Assembly: GCF_000814325.1 (NCBI RefSeq)
Contig: NZ_JPHF01000002.1
Location: 186,001-250,000, forward strand
Reading direction: 5' to 3'
DNA from: Flavihumibacter sp. ZG627
GTDB lineage: Bacteria; Bacteroidota; Bacteroidia; Chitinophagales; Chitinophagaceae
DNA: 64,000 nucleotides
The notes below the pieces were generated by a model that searched no databases, was not told the DNA's origin, and was given only the letters and a program-made list of their open reading frames with translations. This document shows positions 45,732 to 54,676 of this stretch, piece after piece (the stretch's first letter is position 1; every line of letters starts with the position of its first letter). The translations under genes were made by a program, and so were the position numbers.

Positions 45732-46465
45732 GCTGTTGTAAATAATAATTTGAATGCTGCAAGGGTTAGTACGGAAGCCAGCGTAAATTTAAGTATCTCC
45801 TGCCTGAACTTCAGTGAACCGAACCAGGCCCCTAAAAGACCTCCCACAAATGCGATTATCACCATTAACAGCATATCACTGCTGAAGTTTATACCCTTGG
45901 TAAGTTGTCCCGATAATCCCGACAACGAATTTACGAAAATGAATAAGGCACTTATCGCCGCAGTTTGTTTCTGGTCGGTCCATCGAAGTAAAAGGAGTAT
46001 GGGCGATAAAATAATTCCTCCTCCGATACCAATCAAACCTGATAAAAAACCGATCATAGCTCCCAATAACAATGACCATACAATATTCGGAATTTGCTTT
46101 TCTTCTTCGCTTGTATTGGTAAGAAAGAAAAACCTCGCTACTGGAATTAACAGCAACAAGCCGAGTATTTTTTTGTATAAAGTTGCATCTATACTCATCA
46201 TACCACCAAGAAAGGCGAAGGGAATGGACGCAAGTGCTAATGGAAGGAAAATTTTCCAATTAAAATGCCTGCCTCTGTAAAACTGAATGAAGGCCGTTAG
46301 TGATACAAAAATGTTTAATAACAGGGCGGTGGGTTTCATGAGGTCAGGTGCAAAACCATAAATGGCCATGAGTGCAAGGTATCCACTTGCACCTCCATGG
46401 CCCACGGAAGCATATAAAAATGCAACGATGAATAGAAGGAGGTAAAATATTACTGTTATTTCCAT
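45728..46465 (-). CDS. TauE/SafE-family membrane permease
   Basis: A 245-residue polytopic protein with about eight hydrophobic helices. Signatures are ASVGHGGASGYLALMAIYG near the N-terminus and GFLSGLIGIGGGIILSPILLL in the second half, the two inverted repeats of the TauE/SafE (DUF81) anion exporter family. Members move sulfite, sulfoacetate or other organosulfur anions. It is embedded in the Moco operon between moeA and moaD, with 8 bases and a 4-base overlap at its edges. The substrate is not known and could be a sulfur compound or an oxyanion. Confidence 0.88.
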   Translation of the reverse strand: MEITVIFYLLLFIVAFLYASVGHGGASGYLALMAIYGFAPDLMKPTALLLNIFVSLTAFIQFYRGRHFNWKIFLPLALASIPFAFLGGMMSIDATLYKKILGLLLLIPVARFFFLTNTSEEEKQIPNIVWSLLLGAMIGFLSGLIGIGGGIILSPILLLLRWTDQKQTAAISALFIFVNSLSGLSGQLTKGINFSSDMLLMVIIAFVGGLLGAWFGSLKFRQEILKFTLASVLTLAAFKLLFTTA

Positions 46466-46473
46466 GATGCTAT

Positions 46474-47655
46474 TTAGGGGAGTAGGTGGACCTCCACCAA
46501 ATCATTCGGTTGACAAATCATAATATCTTCATGGAGAACAATCAGGCAGTTTGCTTTTGCGAAGGAGTTAAGTTTGTAAGATTCCTGGGCATCGAGTGAA
46601 CGGACAGTTTTACCATCGTGCAAACCTTTTAAATAATGTACAATTCCCGCAGGTTTACTCAGTGGATTTAATAAAGGTAATTTCTGTGTTTCAAGTGTAA
46701 CATTTCGGTTCTGTTGAATGCTGATGGCTTCGAGTACGTATTCATAAAAGCAGGTCAAAACTGAAGAGGGATTACCAGGCAGTCCGAATACAAGCTTAGT
46801 TCCTTTCTTTCCAAAGAAAATAGGTTTGCCCGGCTTTTGTTTTATTTTATGGAAAACCTGTTCCACTCCACACAGTAAAGAAGCTTTGAGAGTGAAGTCA
46901 TAATCTCCTACACTTATACCTCCTGTAATTAATACAATATCACTTTTAAGTAGTGCTTGCATAAGTGTGCTGCGAAGTGATTCAAGTTGATCTTCCACCC
47001 GGTAAATTTCTGAAACACTCACTCCTGATTTTGAAAGAGCAGCTTTAAGTGAATAGGAGTTTGACTCATACACCTGACCATATAAAAGTGGCTCCCCAGG
47101 AACCTGTAACTCATTTCCAGTTACAATAATGCTTACTACGGGATTAGGATAAACTGTTAATTCAGTTAGGCCGATACCCGCAAGAAAGCCTATTGCCGCG
47201 GGGCTGAGTCTGCTGCCTTTTTCTAAAGCAATGGAGCCCTTTGTTATTTCTGACCCCCTCGGCCTTACATTGTCACCAATTTTAAGAAAGGGGTCATCAA
47301 TGATAAGTTCATCTTCAGATATACTACATTTTTCCTGCATTACAACTGTATCTGCACCGGCAGGAACAGGAGCTCCGGTAAAAATGCGTACAGCTTTACC
47401 GGATGGTAATTCAAAACTATCGCCCCTCCCGGCCGCTACCTCTCCAAATAGTCCAAGGTCTTCTGAATCCATCCAACCCTGATATGAAAATGCATAACCA
47501 TCCATGGATGATTGAGGATAAGCAGGTATATCAATTGGCGCAAAAATATCTTCTGCAACAATCTTTTCAGAAGCTTCACTTAGCGAAACGGTAACAGGAT
47601 CGAGCCTTAAAGTATTCTCCCTTATGAGCTGCGTTGCCTTAGCTGCTGTGATCAT
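46474..47655 (-). CDS. moeA: Molybdopterin molybdenumtransferase MoeA
   Basis: Inserts molybdate into adenylated MPT. Segments IPAYPQSSMDGYAF, RIFTGAPVPAGADTVVMQE, RPRGSEITKG, VSIIVTGNELQVPG, LITGGISVGDYDF, KIKQKPGKPIFFGKKG and FGLPGNPSSVLTCFYEYVL cover all MoeA domains. It has 393 residues and sits between moaA and the TauE/SafE gene in the operon. Confidence 0.95.
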   Translation of the reverse strand: MITAAKATQLIRENTLRLDPVTVSLSEASEKIVAEDIFAPIDIPAYPQSSMDGYAFSYQGWMDSEDLGLFGEVAAGRGDSFELPSGKAVRIFTGAPVPAGADTVVMQEKCSISEDELIIDDPFLKIGDNVRPRGSEITKGSIALEKGSRLSPAAIGFLAGIGLTELTVYPNPVVSIIVTGNELQVPGEPLLYGQVYESNSYSLKAALSKSGVSVSEIYRVEDQLESLRSTLMQALLKSDIVLITGGISVGDYDFTLKASLLCGVEQVFHKIKQKPGKPIFFGKKGTKLVFGLPGNPSSVLTCFYEYVLEAISIQQNRNVTLETQKLPLLNPLSKPAGIVHYLKGLHDGKTVRSLDAQESYKLNSFAKANCLIVLHEDIMICQPNDLVEVHLLP

Positions 47656-47684
47656 AATAAATTCTTTTCATTTCAATCTGGTTT

Positions 47685-48674
47685 CTATCCACCAATGGTG
47701 ATCATGCTACGGTTATGGATATCTTCCGGGTGAATATTTTCAAAATCCTGATGGAATTGCCCGCCATATTCCTTAGCCTTTGCTTTAATGTTGTCCATGA
47801 TCAGCGGAAGAATATCCTGTCTACTTCTGAGAGCAGTAAGCAGATCGGTTTCATGTTGGGAGAATAGGCAATTTTTTAGTTTGCCATCTGCTGTTAACCG
47901 TATACGATTGCAACTTCCACAGAAATTAGCACTCATTGTACTTATCACAGCAAATGTGCCGGCGTGGCCAGGTACTACAAATTTTTTGGCTGTTTCATTT
48001 GGTTCTCCCTGCAATCGCTCTATTGGATATTTGTTTCCAACTTCCTGAAGTATATGATCCAGGGTAACTACCTTGTTGCTGGTCCAACGATTTCCGCTGA
48101 ATGGCATGAACTCAATAAACCTGACATGTACAGGTTCGTGTTTTGTCCATTCTACAAAATCGTTAATCTCCATATCATTCATCCCTTTCATTACTACCAT
48201 ATTCACTTTAACATGAAAACCTTCATTGAGAAGAAGGTGTATATTGTCATAGACACGTTGAAACTGGTCGCGGCGTGTCACCAATAAAAACTTTTCGCGG
48301 TTCAGGGTGTCAAGTGAGATATTCAGTGAACGAATTCCAGCTTCTTTTAATACACTAAGGTATTCATGTATCCTGCTGCCATTAGTTGTCATGGTAAGCT
48401 TAACAGGAAGTTCAGAGAGTGATAGGATTATTTCCGCAGCATCTTTTCTAACCAGAGGTTCACCTCCGGTTAGCCTGATTTTCTCAACACCCTGTGCCAC
48501 AAACAATTTGGAAATAGTATTAATCTCTGATGCCTGCATCAGTCTGCTGGCGGGAGCAAAATCATACTCTTCTTCAGGCATACAGTAAAAACACCTGAAA
48601 TTGCAATTATCAGTGAGCGAGATCCGGAGATAATTATGAACCCTGCCAAATGTATCTGTAAGTTTTTTTTCCAT
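47685..48674 (-). CDS. moaA: GTP 3',8-cyclase MoaA
   Basis: Radical SAM enzyme starting Moco synthesis. The first Fe-S cluster is bound by Cys24, Cys28 and Cys31 in NCNFRCFYCMPEE, and the second cluster by the C-terminal FCGSCNRIRLTADGKLKNCLF. The R..GG region is IRLTGGEPLVRKD. It has 329 residues and ends in Gly-Gly, as MoaA proteins do. Only 2 bases separate it from mocA upstream. Confidence 0.96.
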   Translation of the reverse strand: MEKKLTDTFGRVHNYLRISLTDNCNFRCFYCMPEEEYDFAPASRLMQASEINTISKLFVAQGVEKIRLTGGEPLVRKDAAEIILSLSELPVKLTMTTNGSRIHEYLSVLKEAGIRSLNISLDTLNREKFLLVTRRDQFQRVYDNIHLLLNEGFHVKVNMVVMKGMNDMEINDFVEWTKHEPVHVRFIEFMPFSGNRWTSNKVVTLDHILQEVGNKYPIERLQGEPNETAKKFVVPGHAGTFAVISTMSANFCGSCNRIRLTADGKLKNCLFSQHETDLLTALRSRQDILPLIMDNIKAKAKEYGGQFHQDFENIHPEDIHNRSMITIGG

Positions 48675-48676
48675 TT

Positions 48677-49285
48677 TTATTCCTTCAGGAATGTTTCAGA
48701 GTCGTTTTTTGTATCAATATCGATTATTCCCAATGGAAAATCCACAAGCTCAACCTGCGTTTCATATTGTTCCATCAGTTTCCTGGCACCCGCATCGCCT
48801 TTTAAAGTAAACAATGCAGGAAACAACTGCTTGCGAAAGAGGGCAGGAGTTCCCCTTACTTCTCCATATTTGCTGGCAACACACAGTTTTGATTCATCAC
48901 TTGTTCTTTCTAACAATTCCAGCAACAATTCAGGAGTTACAAATGGCTGGTCACAAACCATGAAGATTATTGCCTCTATTTCACCCTCCTTCATTGCGGC
49001 CTCTAAGCCAATTCTAAGTGATGATGACATGCCCTCCCGCCAATGCTTATTCACAACAATTTTAAGATCATATGGTTCCAATTCAGATATTAAAGAATCT
49101 ATCTGTGCCCCCAAAACCACTATAAGGGGCTCTAATCCCGTTGCCATTGCTGTTTCTACCGCAGTTGAAATCAGGGTTTTCCCCCTGTAAGATAGCAATT
49201 GTTTGGGTTCACCCAATCGGCGTGAAGCCCCGGCAGCAAGAATAACAATACCGCATTTAACATGTTTTTTGATTCTATTTTTCAA
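48677..49285 (-). CDS. mocA: MobA-like nucleotidyltransferase (MocA type)
   Basis: Probable molybdenum cofactor cytidylyltransferase making Mo-MCD. The N-terminal nucleotide motif is VILAAGASRRLGEPKQLL, with FMVCDQPFVTPELLLELL and GDAGARKLME further on. It has 202 residues. The start is TTG and overlaps the xdhC stop (TTGA), since no in-frame ATG precedes the nucleotide motif. Its pairing with xdhC argues for the MocA role, serving xanthine dehydrogenase-type enzymes, rather than for MobA. Confidence 0.88.
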   Translation of the reverse strand: MKNRIKKHVKCGIVILAAGASRRLGEPKQLLSYRGKTLISTAVETAMATGLEPLIVVLGAQIDSLISELEPYDLKIVVNKHWREGMSSSLRIGLEAAMKEGEIEAIIFMVCDQPFVTPELLLELLERTSDESKLCVASKYGEVRGTPALFRKQLFPALFTLKGDAGARKLMEQYETQVELVDFPLGIIDIDTKNDSETFLKE

Positions 49286-50439
49286 GAGATGTTTTTATCG
49301 CTTATCACAAGTTTACCCGTGCTATGGATTGGGTTCGTGTTACGCCTTAACGACCCCCCCATTTTTCCTGCCAGAACGGCTTTTATTTCTGACATGATTG
49401 ACAATGCGATCTCTTCTGGGGTTTCAGCACCCAACTCTAATCCAACGGGTGAATATATCATCGATAATTCCTCATCCGATAATTTAATCCCTTCAGATTT
49501 CATGTCATCCAGCATGCGGTCAAATTTTTTTCTGGGACCAAGCATGCCAATATATTTCGCGTTAGTTTTTACCAATGCTTTTAGCATGGCAAAATCATAA
49601 TTGTAATTATGGGTCATTAACACAAATACTGTTTGCTGATCGATTGAAATTTGCTCCAGCACATTTTCGGGTTTTGAAATGATCACCTGGCAGGTGCTTG
49701 AAAACCTCTCCTTTTTTGCGTGCGATGGCCGGCCATCAATAACAGTAGTTTCCCATCCCATAATTTCCGCCATAGATACCAGAGGTATAACATCATTTCC
49801 TGCCCCAATTAATATTAGCGACACTGCAGGATTTATATACTCAATAAATGCAGTTATTTCGTTTTGATCCGATGTATAATTTTTAAAAGATGATCGTTGC
49901 TCACGGAAAGAAAGTTCTACATCTTCCAGCAACATCTCCCGTAAAGTATCATCCTTCAGGTTACCACTTATGGTACCATCCTCTTCAACCAACAGGCAGG
50001 TACCATGTTGATATCCTTTCCTGTTCCGGAGTGAAAATACCGTAACCAGAACACTGACCTGTCGTTTTGCGACAGCCTTCCGTAAAAGCTCAATTGAATT
50101 ATTTGGATCATCATTATTGATTGGCTCCATCAGCACCTGAATTACTCCGGCGCAACCAAGCTGCACCCCAATACTTGCATCTTCTTCATCATTGGTATCA
50201 TAGGTTACCAGCCTCCTTTGTTGTTGGTTCAATACAAGTAATGCTTTTCTTAAGGCATCGCCTTCCAGGCATCCACCGCTGATTGCTCCGGTCATCGCGC
50301 CATCATCTGATACCAACATCCTTGCCCCCGGCCTTCGGTAAGATGATCCTTCCAGGTGAACCACAGTAACCAGCGCGCTATTCCTTCCATCAAATTGTGC
50401 CGTATCAAATGCCTTTATAATGGATTGTATTTCTTTCAT
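49282..50439 (-). CDS. xdhC: XdhC/CoxI-family Moco chaperone
   Basis: Binds and matures Moco for insertion into xanthine dehydrogenase-family enzymes. The N-terminal CoxI domain has HLEGSSYRRPGARMLVSDDGAMTGAISGGCLEGD, with GVQLGCAGVIQVLMEPI. The C-terminal Rossmann domain (about 215-350) has LILIGAGNDVIPLVSMAEIMGWETTVIDGR. The frame is open to 50499, but ATG 50439 (385 residues) is chosen. As first gene of the operon it suggests that the cofactor serves an xdh-type enzyme encoded elsewhere; no molybdoenzyme is in this window. Confidence 0.92.
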   Translation of the reverse strand: MKEIQSIIKAFDTAQFDGRNSALVTVVHLEGSSYRRPGARMLVSDDGAMTGAISGGCLEGDALRKALLVLNQQQRRLVTYDTNDEEDASIGVQLGCAGVIQVLMEPINNDDPNNSIELLRKAVAKRQVSVLVTVFSLRNRKGYQHGTCLLVEEDGTISGNLKDDTLREMLLEDVELSFREQRSSFKNYTSDQNEITAFIEYINPAVSLILIGAGNDVIPLVSMAEIMGWETTVIDGRPSHAKKERFSSTCQVIISKPENVLEQISIDQQTVFVLMTHNYNYDFAMLKALVKTNAKYIGMLGPRKKFDRMLDDMKSEGIKLSDEELSMIYSPVGLELGAETPEEIALSIMSEIKAVLAGKMGGSLRRNTNPIHSTGKLVISDKNIS

Positions 50440-50456
50440 TTCTTTTCGTTTCAAAA

Positions 50457-50464
50457 CAAAAATA
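50457..50464 (-). promoter_or_regulatory. -7 promoter box for the Moco operon
   Basis: The minus strand reads TATTTTTG, an exact TAnnTTTG match 17 nt before the xdhC ATG. It also argues against the longer upstream start. The rest of 50465-50656 holds only a weak inverted repeat (TGGCG 50555-50559 with CGCCA 50566-50570). Confidence 0.5.
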
Positions 50465-50656
50465 GTCCTGCGGGGCTTTTCTACATGAAACACCCGCAAA
50501 AGGGCTATAATTTACGACAATTTGAAAGCAATGAGGCCCCATTTAAAAGGGTTTTGGCGGAATAACGCCAGATAATGGGTATTAGATCGTTTTTTTCTGC
50601 ATGCGCACATATTTTCCAGCTTATTTATTCGTTAATGGGGAATAAAATCCTGTCTT

Positions 50657-52267
50657 TTGAAAAAATTTGCACTCAGTTTAACTTTATTGTTGGTCATAAG
50701 CGGGCTTAGGGCCCAGCCAAAGTTGGATACTACTGATAATAAGCTTAAACAGCAGAAGGAGAATATAATTACGGAATCTACGGTCATCAAGATCGAAAAT
50801 CTGGGCCTTAATATCAATTCTGAACTTCCTGAACTACGCCCAACCATTTCACCGGATGGGAATCTCCTGTTTTTTATATGTGAAAATCATCCTGCAAATT
50901 CGAAGTACCGGTCAATTCCGAACTCACAGGATATTTGGTTTTCCTATAAAGAAGAGAACGGTCAATGGAGTGAGGCAAGGCATTTATCTTATCCCCTCAA
51001 TACCGTGCATTATAATACGGTTTATTCTATATCACCTGATAATAACAGGATACTCATCAGGGGTGCTTTTGTAAACGGCGCTTATGATGGAAAAGGTGTA
51101 AGTATTTGTCACCTCAGGGAAGACGGTCGCTGGAGTGAACCCGATGCACTTCGTATTCGTAATTATTTCAAATATGACCAGGGCAAACAGTCAGGTGCCT
51201 GCATGGCCCATGACGGACGAACCCTTTTGCTTTATATGACCCCGGAAAAAGGGGGGTCCCTGAACGACATATTTGTTTGTTTTCTTACGTCAAATGGTAG
51301 TTGGACAGAGCCAAAAAGCCTTGGTAAAAAGATCAACTCCCCTGAAACGGATGAAATGACTCCCTATTTGGCTGCAGATGGTAAGACGCTTTATTTCAGT
51401 AGTAACCGATCGGGAGGGCTGGGTGATAATGATATCTGGATGACTCGTCGGCTTGATGATAGCTGGCAGAAATGGAGTGACCCCGTAAACCTTGGAAGCC
51501 CTATCAATACCGAAAATTGGGATGCCTTTTTTACGCTTGATGCCGGGGGGGAGTACGCCTACCTTTCCACCAAGTTGAATACTTATGGAGAAAGTGATAT
51601 CGTTCGGGTAAAACTTATGGAAAAAGAAAAGCCGGACCCTGTTATACTTGTTAGTGGAAATGTATATAATAAAAAAACAAATGAACCCTTAAGCGCATCA
51701 CTTTTATATGAAACATTGCCCGATGGAGTAATTGCAGGTAATGGCACGTCCAATGCAATCGATGGATCTTTCAAGATCGTTCTTCCCTTTAATAAAAATT
51801 ACAGCATTCGGGCTACTGCCGACAAGTTTTTCGCGATATCGGAGAATTTAAATCTGGACTCTCTAGTAAAAGAAGGCTATAAAGAGATCCATAAAGATCT
51901 GTTCCTTGTACCTATTGAAATTGGGCAGGTAGTTCGGTTGAACAATGTATTTTTTGATTTCGACAAGTGGTCACTGAGGCCTGAATCTTATCTTGAATTG
52001 GACAGGGTCGTAAAACTGCTGGAAGAAAATCGCTCTATTGAAATAGAGATGAGTGCACATACGGATAGTTATGGTTCTGATGAATACAATATGAAGCTTA
52101 GTGATAACCGTGCCCGCTCTGTGGTTGAATATATCATTTCAAAAGGTATAAATGCATCGCGGATTATAACACAGGGTTATGGTGAAACTAAACCTGTTGT
52201 ACCGAATGACTCCGACGAAAACCGTCAATTGAACCGAAGGGTTGAGTTTAAGATCATGAAAAACTGA
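50657..52267 (+). CDS. OmpA-family protein with PD40 propeller
   Basis: A 536-residue envelope protein with signal peptide MKKFALSLTLLLVISGLRAQ, which fixes a TTG start since no ATG precedes it. Residues about 50-320 carry PD40/WD40-like propeller repeats such as TISPDGNLLFF, SISPDNNRILI and AADGKTLYFSSNRSGGLGDNDIW. A carboxypeptidase-regulatory-like beta-sandwich (about 330-415) follows. The C-terminal OmpA domain (about 425-536) binds peptidoglycan, with VFFDFDKWSLRPES and HTDSYGSDEYN. This layout resembles PorE/SprE-associated T9SS or gliding components, but the role here is not proven. Confidence 0.87.
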   Translation: MKKFALSLTLLLVISGLRAQPKLDTTDNKLKQQKENIITESTVIKIENLGLNINSELPELRPTISPDGNLLFFICENHPANSKYRSIPNSQDIWFSYKEENGQWSEARHLSYPLNTVHYNTVYSISPDNNRILIRGAFVNGAYDGKGVSICHLREDGRWSEPDALRIRNYFKYDQGKQSGACMAHDGRTLLLYMTPEKGGSLNDIFVCFLTSNGSWTEPKSLGKKINSPETDEMTPYLAADGKTLYFSSNRSGGLGDNDIWMTRRLDDSWQKWSDPVNLGSPINTENWDAFFTLDAGGEYAYLSTKLNTYGESDIVRVKLMEKEKPDPVILVSGNVYNKKTNEPLSASLLYETLPDGVIAGNGTSNAIDGSFKIVLPFNKNYSIRATADKFFAISENLNLDSLVKEGYKEIHKDLFLVPIEIGQVVRLNNVFFDFDKWSLRPESYLELDRVVKLLEENRSIEIEMSAHTDSYGSDEYNMKLSDNRARSVVEYIISKGINASRIITQGYGETKPVVPNDSDENRQLNRRVEFKIMKN

Positions 52268-52304
52268 TTTCCTCAGCAATTGAATATACATATTAAACAG
52301 AGAT

Positions 52305-52338
52305 AAAGAAGAGGTCCTATTGCAGGCCCTCTTCTTTT
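52305..52338 (+). terminator. Terminator between convergent genes
   Basis: AAAGAAGAGG (52305-52314) and CCTCTTCTTT (52328-52337) form a 10-bp stem, extended by CC/GG across a mismatch, with short T and A runs at the two ends. It can serve both the OmpA gene and the convergent DUF4394 gene. Confidence 0.75.
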
Positions 52339-52346
52339 ATAAGTGA

Positions 52347-53870
52347 TCAGTTTCCTAATCCAACTGTGAAGCCGGTTATACTACTGCTAAACACATAATT
52401 TCCCTGAGCACTTGCACTACCTGTATTCAGGTCTATTCGATATAATTTTGTTATTCCCCCCGAATTTAAAATGGCCCAGCCCATGCCACTTTTCCCCCCA
52501 ATGTCGAAACCGTTGGTTCCTTCTATATTCAACCCAAGTGAGCCAACCTCTACTAATGTTCCTGCATTTGGCGGATCCTGGCGGTATAACTTGTCAGTAG
52601 CATGGTCAATATCAAATAATGTGGTAATTGTTGCACCTACAAAATTATTCGTGTAAGCAGCAGCACTCACTACTGGCATACCGGGGTTAAGGGATCCATC
52701 AATTGCCGCAACCATGCCATTGTCAGGATTTAACCGTAGGTTCTGGCCGGCATCACTCACTACTCGTATTCTGTCAACAGTAGGATTGAAATCGAATCCA
52801 AAATTATTGCCATTTAGAATAGTTGATAGGGGTAATGCCCCCACAGAAGATGAACTTCCATTCGCGGAATTGATCGTATATAGTTTGCTGCTGCTTCCAA
52901 GCGCATATAGCTGTCCGTTGAGTGGACGAAAATCTATCCCTACAATCATTTCTCCCGTTTGCAAACCTGTAATTGATTTTATTATAGGTGCAGGTTTATC
53001 AGGGTTGAATATCAGAAGATTTGTTCCACCACTTATTGCATAAGCCACAGGTTCAGTAGGAATCGCAATTGCGGTTATATTAGATCCGCCACCTATATTG
53101 CCAAGGCTTTTTGCCTTACCTGTTGCCAGGTCAATCCGGTAAAGAGCTGTTTTACCTTTTACGTCGTTAGTGGCTAGAGCAATTTCATTTCCAGGAGCGA
53201 TGTCAAAACCAATCTCTCCATTGAAATCAATTCCAAGATCTCCAATGGCAACGATTGTGCCATTGTTAGGCGGATCCTGTTTGTATAACATGTCGGTTTG
53301 GACGTCAATATCAAATAATGTGGTAGTGGTGGTTCCGGCAAAATTGTTATCATATGCTACTCCCGTAATCATGGCATTGGTTACTCCATTAATATTTCCA
53401 TCAGTAGCTACAACAGCACCAGTTTCGGGATGCAGGCGAAGGTTCTGACCATTGCTCGTTACAACCCTGATCCTGTCTACGGTTGGATTGAAATCGAATC
53501 CTGCAATGCCTGATGACAGGGATGGTGTTAATACCGGACCAATCTGTACAGCCACGCCAGAAATGGTGTTGATAACATACAAACGATTTGTTGTGCCTAA
53601 TCCATATAGCTGTCCGGTAGCTGGGCGAAAGTCGATAGCAATAAGCTTTTCACCGGTTTGCATGCCGTTGATTGTCATATTGGATTCCGGCATTTTGGGT
53701 GATTGTGCATTGTATTTCAACAAGTTCATTCCGTTATCCAAAGCATAGAATAATATATCCGGCCCCTCCGGCATCATTCCAGGATTGTCATTCTTATTAC
53801 AGGCAATTATTCCCAGCGAAAGCATGGCAGCCAGGCTGCCTTTCAGTAATGTTGTAGTTATATTTTTCAT
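52347..53870 (-). CDS. Lipoprotein with two tandem DUF4394 domains
   Basis: A 507-residue exported lipoprotein (lipobox SLGIIAC, Cys24) made of two similar halves. Both halves contain QTGE..IDFRP..GQLY.LG....LY.IN, then GFDFNPTVDRIRVV, then LFDID..TD.LY.QDPPN.GT, and finally ...EIGFDI or ...TNGFDI. These are DUF4394 features, a beta-propeller-like family of unknown function. The halves lie at about residues 38-275 and 282-507 and clearly arose by duplication. A 7-bp inverted repeat lies just upstream of its start. Confidence 0.87.
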   Translation of the reverse strand: MKNITTTLLKGSLAAMLSLGIIACNKNDNPGMMPEGPDILFYALDNGMNLLKYNAQSPKMPESNMTINGMQTGEKLIAIDFRPATGQLYGLGTTNRLYVINTISGVAVQIGPVLTPSLSSGIAGFDFNPTVDRIRVVTSNGQNLRLHPETGAVVATDGNINGVTNAMITGVAYDNNFAGTTTTTLFDIDVQTDMLYKQDPPNNGTIVAIGDLGIDFNGEIGFDIAPGNEIALATNDVKGKTALYRIDLATGKAKSLGNIGGGSNITAIAIPTEPVAYAISGGTNLLIFNPDKPAPIIKSITGLQTGEMIVGIDFRPLNGQLYALGSSSKLYTINSANGSSSSVGALPLSTILNGNNFGFDFNPTVDRIRVVSDAGQNLRLNPDNGMVAAIDGSLNPGMPVVSAAAYTNNFVGATITTLFDIDHATDKLYRQDPPNAGTLVEVGSLGLNIEGTNGFDIGGKSGMGWAILNSGGITKLYRIDLNTGSASAQGNYVFSSSITGFTVGLGN

Positions 53871-53872
53871 AT

Positions 53873-53904
53873 ACTCCGTTTGTTGGTTATGCCATATACG
53901 GAGT
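53873..53904. repeat. Inverted repeat upstream of the DUF4394 gene
   Basis: ACTCCGT (53873-53879) and ACGGAGT (53898-53904) flank 18 bases between the DUF4394 start and pdxJ stop. On the plus strand a T-run follows. On the coding (minus) strand it would be a 5' UTR hairpin just before the ATG. Confidence 0.5.
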
Positions 53905-53925
53905 TTTTTAATGTTCAGTTTTAAC

Positions 53926-54648
53926 TCAGGAATGATTTAGCTGGCGTTTGTATAATTGGATGGCATTTTCATAACCAAGATAGAGAGCATCACATATAAG
54001 GGCATGTCCAATCGATACTTCATCCAGAAAAGGGAGATTTTCTGCAAAATACCGGAGGTTTTGCAGATCGAGGTCATGACCCGCATTGATGCCTAACCCT
54101 AGTTGATTTGCCAACTTCGCAGCATCGATATATGGCAAGATTGCTTGTGTGCGGTTTTGGGAATACTCCCTGGCATAAGATTCTGTATACAATTCGATCC
54201 TATCTGTTCCGGTTTCAGCCGCACCTTCCACCATTTCCCTGAGAGGATCCACAAAAATAGATGTTCGGATACCCGCTTTCTTAAACGTACGGATAATATC
54301 TATCAGATAATCCCGTTGTCGGATTGTATCCCACCCATGATCTGATGTGAGCTGACCTTCTGCATCCGGAACAAGCGTAACCTGGTCTGGTAAAACTTCA
54401 AGTACAAGATCCACAAACTTTTGTTCAAGGCAATTGCCTTCAATATTGAATTCTGTAGTAATAATGTTCCTGATGGCTCTAACATCAGAATAGCGAATAT
54501 GACGTTCATCGGGGCGGGGGTGAACAGTAACCCCATCTGCACCAAAAGCCTGCGCATCAATGGCTGCTTTTACAACGTCGGGATTGTTGCCACCTCTGCT
54601 GTTCCTTATGGTAGCAAACTTGTTGATATTAACAGAAAGTTTGGTCAT
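53926..54648 (-). CDS. pdxJ: Pyridoxine 5'-phosphate synthase PdxJ
   Basis: Condenses 1-deoxyxylulose 5-phosphate and 3-amino-2-oxopropyl phosphate to PNP, the ring-closing step of DXP-dependent vitamin B6 synthesis. Segments are [68 protein letters not shown] and [14 protein letters not shown]. It has 240 residues. A TATATTTG box lies exactly 4 nt before its ATG, so it may have its own leaderless transcript besides read-through from the TonB-receptor gene 28 bases upstream. Confidence 0.95.
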   Translation of the reverse strand: MTKLSVNINKFATIRNSRGGNNPDVVKAAIDAQAFGADGVTVHPRPDERHIRYSDVRAIRNIITTEFNIEGNCLEQKFVDLVLEVLPDQVTLVPDAEGQLTSDHGWDTIRQRDYLIDIIRTFKKAGIRTSIFVDPLREMVEGAAETGTDRIELYTESYAREYSQNRTQAILPYIDAAKLANQLGLGINAGHDLDLQNLRYFAENLPFLDEVSIGHALICDALYLGYENAIQLYKRQLNHS

Positions 54649-54652
54649 AATG

Positions 54653-54660
54653 CAAATATA
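54653..54660 (-). promoter_or_regulatory. -7 promoter box 4 nt before the pdxJ ATG
   Basis: The minus strand reads TATATTTG then CATT then ATG. The exact TAnnTTTG match with a 4-nt gap predicts transcription starting at the start codon. No -33 TTTG is seen. Confidence 0.5.
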
Positions 54661-54676
54661 GTCACTGCAGGTTTGT

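Noticed and set aside
50440-50656. Molybdenum cofactor riboswitch upstream of xdhC
   Set aside because: The gap shows only a weak 5-bp inverted repeat, and the promoter box lies just 17 nt before xdhC, leaving no room for a long structured leader.
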